Shown in pieces: positions 7,766-13,773 of a DNA stretch of 14,607 nucleotides. The position numbers and the translations under genes were made by a program. Under the pieces are notes generated by a model. It had not been told where the DNA came from. It searched no databases and saw only the letters and a program-made list of their open reading frames with translations. This DNA is from JAJNPS01 sp046589965 (GTDB lineage: Bacteria > Pseudomonadota > Alphaproteobacteria > Rhodobacterales > Rhodobacteraceae), in NCBI GenBank assembly GCA_046589965.1, contig JBKJVF010000010.1:1-14607 (forward strand). The letters run 5' to 3'. The stretch's first letter is position 1, and every line of letters begins with the position of its first letter.

Positions 7766-7771
7766 AAACTT

Positions 7772-7799
7772 TTGACAAACACAAAATCTGTGCCAGATT
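7772..7799 (+). promoter_or_regulatory. Probable sigma-70-type promoter of the small RNA/leader
   Basis: A perfect -35 hexamer TTGACA (7772-7777) lies 6 nt after the yhhQ stop codon. A weak -10 candidate CAGATT (7794-7799) follows a 16-nt spacer; 17-nt spacing gives AGATTC. Transcription would begin near 7806. The surroundings (AAAAACTTTTGACAAACACAA) are clearly richer in A+T than the neighbouring genes. The -35 match is strong; the -10 is an inference. Confidence 0.6.
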
Positions 7800-7837
7800 C
7801 GGTTTTATCGGCAACCATTTTGAAAGGAGGTGATCCA

Positions 7838-7894
7838 GTGTCTAGAGTGATATTGGAGAGACGTGTCGGGACAGTCGGGGGGATCGTCTTCTGA
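7838..7894 (+). CDS. 18-codon leader-type ORF with an extreme Shine-Dalgarno
   Basis: GTG at 7838 is preceded by AAAGGAGG with 7 nt between GGAGG and the start codon, which is near-ideal spacing. The ORF encodes MSRVILERRVGTVGGIVF and stops at TGA 7892-7894. Its codons are unlike the neighbours: AGA twice, ATA, TCT and TTG occur within 18 codons, all scarce in high-GC genomes. This suggests either selection on RNA structure or deliberately slow decoding. The stop codon sits in a 9-bp hairpin. The peptide matches no family I know. Translation is plausible from the initiation signals, but unproven: the 16S-complementary segment may serve ribosome binding without the peptide mattering. Confidence 0.45.
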   Translation: MSRVILERRVGTVGGIVF

Positions 7895-7963
7895 GGGCAG
7901 ACCTTCAGAAAATGAACTCCTGATTGGATTTTGATGCCTAACTGGCTCATCTCCTTAGATCTC

Positions 7964-8000
7964 GGAAAGGGTCGTCTGCGTTGCGGGCGACCCTTTCTCT
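7964..8000 (+). terminator. Terminator-like hairpin upstream of arfB
   Basis: GGAAAGGGTCG (7964-7974) pairs with CGACCCTTTCT (7988-7998): 11 pairs with one terminal G-U, around a 13-nt loop. The 3' side runs into TTTCTCTT, a pyrimidine-rich but imperfect U tract, as is common for Rhodobacteraceae terminators. It would end the short RNA transcribed from about 7806, 28 bases before the arfB start. CCTT of the upstream 16S-mimic (7953-7956) could alternatively pair with AAGG (7967-7970) in this stem. Confidence 0.6.
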
Positions 8001-8028
8001 TGCGGCGTGGTTTGGCTAGACTCACCGC

Positions 8029-8454
8029 ATGCTGCGCATCAATGACACCCTTGAAATCGCCGACTGGGAACTGACTGAGACGTTTGTGCGCTCGTCCGGT
8101 CCGGGCGGTCAGAACGTCAACAAGGTGTCGACGGCAGTGGAACTGCGGTTCGAGGCGGAACGCTGCCCGAACCTTGCCGCGTCGGTGAAGAATCGCCTGA
8201 AAAAACTCGCCGGTCGGCGCTGGGCGCTCGAAGGCGCGATTGTCCTGCAGGTCGAAGATACCCGCAGCCAGGCCCGCAACCGCGAGATCGCGCGCGAACG
8301 GCTGGCCGACATGATCCGCACCGCGCTGATTGCCCCGAAACGCCGGATCGCCACGAAACCGACGCTTGGCAGCGAGCGCCGCAGACTGGTGGCGAAATCG
8401 GTGCGCGCCGATATCAAGGCGGGACGCGCCAAGGTGGGGGATGCGGATGACTGA
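8029..8454 (+). CDS. arfB: Peptidyl-tRNA hydrolase ArfB (alternative ribosome-rescue factor, YaeJ)
   Basis: A 141-residue protein that releases nascent chains from ribosomes stalled on truncated mRNA. RSSGPGGQNVNKVST (21-35) contains the catalytic GGQ at 26-28, as in class-I release factors. The conserved core continues through VEDTRSQARNREIARERL (75-92). The C-terminal part is basic (KRRIATKPTLGSERRRLVAKSVRADIKAGRAK, about 104-136), matching the tail that enters the empty mRNA channel. Length equals E. coli ArfB (140 residues). No convincing Shine-Dalgarno precedes ATG 8029, in sharp contrast to the tiny ORF upstream, so arfB translation is probably weak or depends on the upstream RNA. The next gene starts inside it, so the two are translationally coupled. 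Confidence 0.95.
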   Translation: MLRINDTLEIADWELTETFVRSSGPGGQNVNKVSTAVELRFEAERCPNLAASVKNRLKKLAGRRWALEGAIVLQVEDTRSQARNREIARERLADMIRTALIAPKRRIATKPTLGSERRRLVAKSVRADIKAGRAKVGDADD

Positions 8455-9721
8455 AACGCAGCTCCAACGCCGCGCCCGCCTGATGGGGCCAAATGTCCCG
8501 ACCTTTTACCAGCACCCGGTTCATATCGTGCGGGGTCAGGGGGTTTGGCTTTGGGATGCGGACGGCAAGCGGTATCTCGATTGCTACAACAACGTCGCCC
8601 ATGTGGGCCATTGCCATCCGCGCGTGGTCGCGGCCATTGCGGCACAGGCGGCGGTTCTGAACACCCACACCCGCTATCTGCATGACGGCATTCTCGACTA
8701 TATCGACCGGCTGACCGCGACCCTTGGCCACGGCATTTCCCAGGCGATCATGACCTGCACAGGGTCCGAAGCGAACGATATCGCGCTGCGGATGGCGCAG
8801 GCCGTCACCGGGCATACCGGCATCATCGCCACCGACAACACCTATCACGGCAATACGGCTGCCGTCAGCCAGCTTTCCACCCGCCGCCCGCCCATCGGGG
8901 GCTATGCGGCGCATGTGCGTCTGGTGCCGTCCCCGTCGACCCTTACGCCGTTGGGTGGGTCGCGCGAAGGGGAGGCACAGGCCTTTGCGGGCCACGTCAC
9001 TGCTGCCATCGCGGACCTGCAGGACAAGGGTTTCGGGTTTTCCGCCATGATGCTGTGCCCGGTCTTCGCAAACGAAGGCCTGCCCAGCGTCGAGCAGGGG
9101 TTCCTTGACCCGACCGTTGCCGCGATCCGCAAGGCTGGCGGCTTGATCATCGCCGACGAGGTTCAGCCCGGTTATGGCCGCTGCGGCAGTCATTTCTGGG
9201 GCCATGACTGGCTGGGTTTTGCCCCCGACATCGTCACGGTCGGCAAGCCCATGGCCAACGGGCATCCGGTCGGTGCGGTGCTCGCGCGGCCCGACGTGAT
9301 GGCCGCGTTCCGCGAGGCATTCGGCTATTTCAACACCTTTGGCGGCAATCCCGTTTCGGCCGCCGCCTGCAATGCCGTGCTGGATGTGATCGCCGACGAT
9401 GGCCTGTTGGACAACGCCACCCGCACCCATGCCCACATGATGGACCGCATGGCCGGTCTGCAGCACCCGATGCTGGCCAATGTGCGCGGTGTCGGGCAGT
9501 TCTACGGGGTGGAGTTCGTGACCGACACCGGCGCGCCTGCCAGCGATTTCGTCGCCGATCTGGTGGAGCGGATGGTGGCGCGCGGGTTTCTGTTGAACCG
9601 GATCGGCAAAGGCGGCAACACCCTGAAGATCCGCCCGCCCATGCCTTTCGCGGTGGAACACGCTGACCTTTTGATGGACGCGCTGCAAGACGAGTTGACG
9701 CGTCCAGCCGTGCGCGCATGA
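8447..9721 (+). CDS. Class-III PLP enzyme of the AGXT2L type (ethanolamine-phosphate or phosphohydroxylysine phospho-lyase-like)
   Basis: A 424-residue fold-type I PLP enzyme. GSEAN (106-110) helps bind the cofactor phosphate, ADEVQPGYGRCG (236-247) supplies Asp237 and Gln240, and VGKPMANGHPVG (265-276) contains Schiff-base Lys267. The stretches SHFWG, YFNTFGGNPVS (294-304), VRGVGQFYGVEF (346-357) and LKIRPPMPF (393-401) resemble mammalian AGXT2L1/AGXT2L2 more than generic omega-transaminases. Those enzymes eliminate phosphate and ammonia from phosphoethanolamine or phosphohydroxylysine. I placed the start at ATG 8447 because GGGGG lies 6 nt upstream; ATG 8441 is in frame but directly abuts that G run. 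It overlaps arfB by 8 bases and its stop overlaps the kinase start, consistent with a kinase-plus-lyase pathway. A plain transaminase remains possible. Confidence 0.85.
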   Translation: MTETQLQRRARLMGPNVPTFYQHPVHIVRGQGVWLWDADGKRYLDCYNNVAHVGHCHPRVVAAIAAQAAVLNTHTRYLHDGILDYIDRLTATLGHGISQAIMTCTGSEANDIALRMAQAVTGHTGIIATDNTYHGNTAAVSQLSTRRPPIGGYAAHVRLVPSPSTLTPLGGSREGEAQAFAGHVTAAIADLQDKGFGFSAMMLCPVFANEGLPSVEQGFLDPTVAAIRKAGGLIIADEVQPGYGRCGSHFWGHDWLGFAPDIVTVGKPMANGHPVGAVLARPDVMAAFREAFGYFNTFGGNPVSAAACNAVLDVIADDGLLDNATRTHAHMMDRMAGLQHPMLANVRGVGQFYGVEFVTDTGAPASDFVADLVERMVARGFLLNRIGKGGNTLKIRPPMPFAVEHADLLMDALQDELTRPAVRA

Positions 9722-10653
9722 CCGACCTTGCAGCGCTTGCCCATGAGGCTGCCGCCCATTGGCGCGGCACCCCCATCCGTCTGATCAACGCCCGCGAAAA
9801 CGCAGTCTATGAAATGGCGCTGCCCGACGGCACCCGCGCCGCCTTGCGCCTGCACAGGGTGGGGTATCAAAGCGATGCCGCGATCCGGTCGGAGCTTTGG
9901 TGGTGCGCTGCGCTGGCTGCCAAAGGGGTCGCCGTGCCCGAGCCATTGGCCGCCGACACCGGCGATCCGCTGGTCCGTCTTGGCGCCGGTCGCATGGCCT
10001 CTGCCGTGCGCTGGCTGGACGGCGCGCCCTTGGGCGAGGCGGGCCAGCCCCTTGCCCATCCGCCGAGGCGCGTGCTTCACTTGCATCACGCGCTTGGCCG
10101 CCTGCTGGGCGACCTGCACCGCGTGACGGACGCGCTTGTCCTGCCGCCAACTTTTACCCGTCCGCGCTGGGATATCGACGGTCTGGTGGGGGAAGCCCCG
10201 TTCTGGGGTCGGTTCTGGGACCATCCCGACGCGACCCATGCCGACCGCGACATCCTGATGGCCGCCCGCCGCCACCTTCAAGACGCGCTATTGGCGCATC
10301 AGTCCGGTGGGGCAGCACTTGCCCCGATCCATGCCGACGTGCTGCGCGAAAATGTGCTGGTCAGCGGAATTGGCCTGTCGCTGATCGACTTTGACGACAG
10401 CGGCTTTGGCTTTCGCCTCTATGACCTTGGCACCGTTCTCAGCCAGAACCTGTATGAGCCCGCCTTTCCCGATATCCGCGACGCACTGATGGATGGGTAC
10501 GGCACCACCGACCGCGCCCTTGTCGAGGTCATGACCCTGGCACGCTGTTGCGCTTCGGTGGGGTGGACGATGCCGCGTTTGCCTGCTGGCCATCCGGTTC
10601 ACAAAAGCCACATCGCAAGGGCCGTGATGTGGGCCCTGCGCGTGATGGACTGA
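9718..10653 (+). CDS. APH-fold small-molecule kinase (hydroxylysine/homoserine kinase-like)
   Basis: A 311-residue aminoglycoside-phosphotransferase-fold protein. The N-lobe has ENAVYEMALPDGTRAALRLHRVGYQ (27-51). The catalytic loop is HADVLRENVL (205-214), with His205, Asp207 and Asn212, and the metal-binding motif is LIDFDDSGFG (222-231) with Asp224 and Asp226. The LRLHR-GY pattern is typical of the branch that includes hydroxylysine kinase (AGPHD1) and homoserine kinase II. ATGA overlap (9718-9721) with the upstream PLP enzyme indicates coupled translation. By analogy with the mammalian pair, this kinase would phosphorylate the amino alcohol that the PLP enzyme then eliminates. The gene ends 7 bases from the convergent pncB stop, with no visible terminator between them. 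Confidence 0.85.
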   Translation: MTDLAALAHEAAAHWRGTPIRLINARENAVYEMALPDGTRAALRLHRVGYQSDAAIRSELWWCAALAAKGVAVPEPLAADTGDPLVRLGAGRMASAVRWLDGAPLGEAGQPLAHPPRRVLHLHHALGRLLGDLHRVTDALVLPPTFTRPRWDIDGLVGEAPFWGRFWDHPDATHADRDILMAARRHLQDALLAHQSGGAALAPIHADVLRENVLVSGIGLSLIDFDDSGFGFRLYDLGTVLSQNLYEPAFPDIRDALMDGYGTTDRALVEVMTLARCCASVGWTMPRLPAGHPVHKSHIARAVMWALRVMD

Positions 10654-10660
10654 CGGCGCT

Positions 10661-11953
10661 TTACACCAGGACCTCTTCCGGTTTTTGCGCGCCGACACCG
10701 AACACGCGCTTATAGCGCGCGATTTCGTCCGCCGGGCCAAGCGCCTTTGCCGGGTTGTCGCTTAGCTTGACGGTGGGCCGACCGTCCGCCGTAACCGCCT
10801 TGCAGACCAGGCTGAAAGGCGCCAATGCGTCCCCGTCGATCAGCCCGATAAAGTCATTGGTCAGCATCGTGCCCCAACCAAAACTGACTTTTACGCGTCC
10901 GACGAACTGGCGGTGCAGCTCCTCGATCTTGCCCACATCCAGCCCGTCCGAAAAGATCACCAGCTTTTGTCTCGGGTCTTCGCCGCGCGATTTCCACCAC
11001 TTGATGGCAATCTCGGCCCCGGTTGCAGGGTCGCCACTGTCAATCCGGATCCCGGTCCAGCCCGCCAGCCAGTCGGGGGCATTGCGCAAAAAGCCCTCGG
11101 TCCCAAACGTGTCCGGCAGCATGATGCGCAGATTGCCGTCATGTTCCTCATGCCAGTCGGCCAGCACCTGATAGGGGGCCTGTGCCAATTCCGCGTCCGA
11201 ATTGGCCAGCGCCGCATAGACCATCGGCAGTTCATGCGCATTGGTGCCGATCGCCTCCACCTCGCGGCGCATCGCGATGAGGCAGTTCGACGTGCCGGTG
11301 AACTTTGACCCCAAGCCTTCCTGCATCGCCTGCACGCACCAGTCCTGCCACAGGAACCCGTGCCGTCTGCGCGTCCCGAAGTCGGCGATGCGCAAACCAT
11401 CGATGCTGCGCAGGCGTTCGATCTTTTTCCACAGCTTGGTCATGCCTTGGGCATAGAGGACCTGCAATTCAAACTGGCCCAGATGCTTGGTCGCTGCCCT
11501 GCTGCGCAGTTCCATCAGGACCGACAGCGCCGGGATTTCCCACAGCATGACCTCGGGCCAAAGCCCCTCAAATGTCAGCTCGAACTGACCGTCGCGCTTT
11601 TCCAGATGATAGGGGGGCAGGCGAAGGCCCTCGAACCATTCCATGAAATCGGGGCGGAACATCTGGCGCTTGCCATAGAATGTGTTGCCGCGCAGCCAGG
11701 TCGATTCCCCCCGGCTCAGCGACAGGCTGCGCACATGGTCCAGTTGTTCGCGCAACTCGCCTTCGTCGATCACATCGGCCAGTCGGATCTTGTGGCTGCG
11801 GTTGATCAGGCTGAATTCCACCTGCGTCGTCCGCCTGTTGCGGAAAATCGACTGACACATCAACAGCTTGTAAAAGTCCGTGTCGATCAGCGACCGCACG
11901 ATCGGATCGATCCGCCAGCGGTGGTTGTAGACCCGTGTGGCAATATCGACCAT
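10661..11953 (-). CDS. pncB: Nicotinate phosphoribosyltransferase
   Basis: A 430-residue enzyme that converts nicotinate and PRPP to nicotinate mononucleotide in the Preiss-Handler NAD salvage route. Clear signatures are SLIDTDFYKLLMCQ (21-34), DFGTRRRHGFLWQ (191-203), FTGTSNCLIA (218-227) and GTNAHELPMVYAAL (236-249), in which His240 corresponds to the phosphorylated histidine of the enterobacterial enzyme. GIRIDSGDP and KVSFGWGTMLTND further support the family. Length is normal for the long proteobacterial form. AAGGAAG sits about 6 nt before ATG 11953. It lies 49 bases downstream of pncA on the same strand, so both consecutive steps of nicotinamide salvage are probably cotranscribed. Confidence 0.97.
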   Translation of the reverse strand: MVDIATRVYNHRWRIDPIVRSLIDTDFYKLLMCQSIFRNRRTTQVEFSLINRSHKIRLADVIDEGELREQLDHVRSLSLSRGESTWLRGNTFYGKRQMFRPDFMEWFEGLRLPPYHLEKRDGQFELTFEGLWPEVMLWEIPALSVLMELRSRAATKHLGQFELQVLYAQGMTKLWKKIERLRSIDGLRIADFGTRRRHGFLWQDWCVQAMQEGLGSKFTGTSNCLIAMRREVEAIGTNAHELPMVYAALANSDAELAQAPYQVLADWHEEHDGNLRIMLPDTFGTEGFLRNAPDWLAGWTGIRIDSGDPATGAEIAIKWWKSRGEDPRQKLVIFSDGLDVGKIEELHRQFVGRVKVSFGWGTMLTNDFIGLIDGDALAPFSLVCKAVTADGRPTVKLSDNPAKALGPADEIARYKRVFGVGAQKPEEVLV

Positions 11954-12002
11954 GGCGGACTTCCTTTTGGTGCCCCGTCTTACGCCAACCGGCGGGTAGG
12001 GG

Positions 12003-12605
12003 TCAAATCAGCGTCACGCCCGCATCGCGCATCTGGTCCAGTGCTGTGGCAAGCGAGCCGTTCAGGTCGATCGCCCGACAGGCGGACAGCCGGACAGTGA
12101 CCGCATAGCCCAGACGCGCAGCATCCAGCGCCGAATAGGCGACGCAGTAGTCCGTGGCGAGGCCAACCAGAGTGACCGCCGTCACCCCCCGCGCCCGCAG
12201 ATAGCCGTCAAGGCCGGTCGGCGTCGCGTGGTCGTTTTCAAAAAACGCGGAATAGCTGTCGATGGCCGCACGGAACCCCTTGCGGATGACCAGATCGGCA
12301 GGATCGGTGTGCAAGGCGGAATGAAACGCGGCCCCCGGCGTTCCCTGCACGCAGTGCACTGGCCACAGGACCTGTGGGCCATAGGGCATCTCTATCATGC
12401 TGAACGGCTCCGCCCCGGGATGGTTGGCTGCAAAAGACGCGTGATTGGCAGGGTGCCAGTCTTGCGTCAGCACCCGCACCGGAAATTGGCCCAGCATCGC
12501 ATTCACCTGCGGGATAATCACGTCGCCTTCAGCCACCGCGAGCGCGCCGCCGGGGCAAAAGTCGTTCTGGACATCGATCACGATCAGGGCGTCGGTGGCA
12601 GGCAT
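12003..12605 (-). CDS. pncA: Nicotinamidase (PncA)
   Basis: A 200-residue isochorismatase-fold amidase converting nicotinamide to nicotinate, the substrate of PncB next door. The catalytic triad is Asp11 (VIDVQNDFCPGG), Lys109 (VIRKGF) and Cys154 (GLATDYCVAYSA). Metal ligands are in QDWHPANH (Asp49, His51, His55), with His84 in WPVHCVQGT. The start MPATDALIVIDVQNDF at 12605 agrees with family length; AAAGGA lies about 10 nt upstream. The frame is open to an ATG at 12716 with another at 12635, but these add 37 or 10 residues with no family character. The divergent gene trhO starts 191 bases away; the region between contains a 7-bp palindromic hairpin. Confidence 0.95.
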   Translation of the reverse strand: MPATDALIVIDVQNDFCPGGALAVAEGDVIIPQVNAMLGQFPVRVLTQDWHPANHASFAANHPGAEPFSMIEMPYGPQVLWPVHCVQGTPGAAFHSALHTDPADLVIRKGFRAAIDSYSAFFENDHATPTGLDGYLRARGVTAVTLVGLATDYCVAYSALDAARLGYAVTVRLSACRAIDLNGSLATALDQMRDAGVTLI

Positions 12606-12726
12606 GGGTGGCAGGTCCTTTTGTCCGGGCCCCATATGCGTAAGGATGGGGCGGACAGGGGTCAACCGAAAGGCGGCAATGAGTCCATGTACCCTTGGTC
12701 CGTGGGGCGTGGTCATGCTCGGTCCT

Positions 12727-12744
12727 TGCGCCTGGATAGGCGCA
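12727..12744. promoter_or_regulatory. Perfect inverted repeat between divergent pncA and trhO
   Basis: TGCGCCT (12727-12733) and AGGCGCA (12738-12744) form a perfect 7+7 palindrome with spacer GGAT. It sits in the 191-base region upstream of both pncA and trhO and is not followed by a U-run. It could be an operator or a 5'-UTR hairpin. It does not look like the NrtR or NiaR sites I know of for NAD genes. The rest of the gap shows no convincing promoter pair. Confidence 0.3.
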
Positions 12745-12796
12745 CATCACCATCGAATGCTTGCCCGCATCGCGCAAACCCCCTAATTCGGCGCTC

Positions 12797-13708
12797 ATGC
12801 TGACGGTCGCTGCCTTTTACCACTTTACCCGCATCGCTGACCCCGCCGGTTTGCGTGCGCCGCTGCATTCGTTTTGCACTGCGATGGGCCTGAAAGGCTC
12901 GATTCTCGTGGCACCCGAAGGCATCAATGGCACCGTCGCGGGACCGCGTGAGGGCATCGACGCCGTTCTGTCCCACCTGCGCGCGCTTCCCGGCTGTGCG
13001 ATGCTGGAACACAAGGAAAGCCCAGCGCCGGAAATGCCCTTTGGCAAGATGAAGGTGCGGCTGAAGCGCGAGATCGTGACCATGGGCCAGCCCGAGGTCG
13101 ACCCGACCTCCGGCACCGGCCATTACGTCGCACCCGCCGACTGGAATACCCTTATCGCCGCCCCGGACGTCGTGGTGATCGACACCCGCAATGACTACGA
13201 GGTCAGGATCGGTACCTTTGAAGGGGCGATCAATCCCGGCACCACCGCTTTCGGTGAATTTCCCGCATGGTGGCAGGACAACAAGCACCGCTTTGACGGC
13301 CAACGCATCGCGATGTACTGCACGGGAGGCATAAGGTGCGAAAAGTCGACCAACTATCTGTTGGGGCAGGGCGTCACCGATGTCTTCCACCTCAAGGGCG
13401 GGATCCTCAAATATCTGGAAGAGGTGCCCGAGGCTCACAGCCTTTGGCAGGGCGAATGTTTTGTCTTTGACGACCGCGTCTCGGTTGGCCACGGGTTGAT
13501 CCCGGGCGATCTGACGTCTTGCGGGGCCTGTCGCCATCCCTTGACCGACGCCGACCGCGCCGCGCCGACCTATGAACGCGGTGTCGCGTGCCCCCATTGC
13601 GCGGGCACCCGCAGCGAAGACGACCGCGCGCGCTATCGCGAACGCCAGCGCCAGATGGATCTTGCCCTCGCGCGGGGGACGCAGCATCTGGGCACCGGCC
13701 CGGACTGA
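12797..13708 (+). CDS. trhO: tRNA uridine-34 hydroxylase TrhO (YceA-type rhodanese)
   Basis: A 303-residue protein of the family that makes 5-hydroxyuridine at tRNA wobble position 34 using oxygen. The N-terminal acylphosphatase-like domain carries LKGSILVAPEGINGTVAG (32-49). The rhodanese domain carries VVVIDTRNDYEVRIGTFEGAINPG (125-148) and the active-site loop MYCTGGIRCEKST (173-185) with catalytic Cys175, followed by HLKGGILKYLEE. The C-terminal part has a CxxC...CxxC arrangement (Cys242, 245, 265, 268), a likely metal site. I chose ATG 12797 (MLTVAAFYHF) as conserved; ATG 12761 would add 12 unlikely residues. No clear Shine-Dalgarno precedes it. Another tRNA wobble-modification gene, yhhQ, lies about 5 kb upstream. 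Confidence 0.93.
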   Translation: MLTVAAFYHFTRIADPAGLRAPLHSFCTAMGLKGSILVAPEGINGTVAGPREGIDAVLSHLRALPGCAMLEHKESPAPEMPFGKMKVRLKREIVTMGQPEVDPTSGTGHYVAPADWNTLIAAPDVVVIDTRNDYEVRIGTFEGAINPGTTAFGEFPAWWQDNKHRFDGQRIAMYCTGGIRCEKSTNYLLGQGVTDVFHLKGGILKYLEEVPEAHSLWQGECFVFDDRVSVGHGLIPGDLTSCGACRHPLTDADRAAPTYERGVACPHCAGTRSEDDRARYRERQRQMDLALARGTQHLGTGPD

Positions 13709-13773
13709 GGGTTGCGGTTCCCGCGCGGCGGCCCTACCTCTCACCCGACGCTGCTGTCGCGAAAGGCCCCAAG

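Larger units (their letters stand above)
7806..8000 (+). ncRNA. Putative structured RNA (small RNA or arfB leader) with 16S-tail complementarity and a 16S-tail mimic
   Basis: Promoter, body and terminator-like hairpin define a transcript of about 195 nt between yhhQ and arfB. Bases 7822-7838 (GAAAGGAGGTGATCCAG) are the exact reverse complement of the bacterial 16S rRNA 3' end over 17 nt. Bases 7941-7956 (ACTGGCTCATCTCCTT) copy that 16S end at 13 of 16 positions and can pair with 7824-7839: 15 of 16 positions pair (one G-U), with one U/C mismatch, hiding both the Shine-Dalgarno and the GTG start. A second hairpin (7889-7910) covers the stop codon of the small ORF: UUCUGAGGG/CCUUCAGAA, 9 pairs including one G-U, 4-nt loop CAGA. 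The terminator stem follows at 7964-7998. Two readings are open: a free regulatory RNA or ribosome decoy, or an attenuating leader of arfB. I do not recognise the family. Confidence 0.6.

Noticed and set aside
7806..8000. tmRNA, 6S RNA, SRP RNA or RNase P RNA as identity of the intergenic RNA
   Set aside because: No tRNA-like acceptor, no tag ORF ending in Ala-Ala, no open 6S bubble with long flanking stems, and no SRP or RNase P core motifs are visible.
7934..8077. ATG at 7934 opening a 47-codon frame (MPNWLISLDLGKGRLRC...) across the terminator into arfB
   Set aside because: It has no good ribosome-binding site, spans a hairpin terminator and ends inside arfB in another frame; nothing suggests it is coding.
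8414..9688. 424-codon open frame on the minus strand
   Set aside because: It lies antisense to the PLP enzyme, whose motifs are unmistakable; long antisense frames are expected in high-GC coding DNA.
12606..12716. Longer pncA starting at 12716
   Set aside because: The extra residues precede the normal nicotinamidase N-terminus and have no counterpart in the family.
12713..13744. 343-codon open frame on the minus strand
   Set aside because: It is a shadow of trhO on the opposite strand and shows no recognisable domain.
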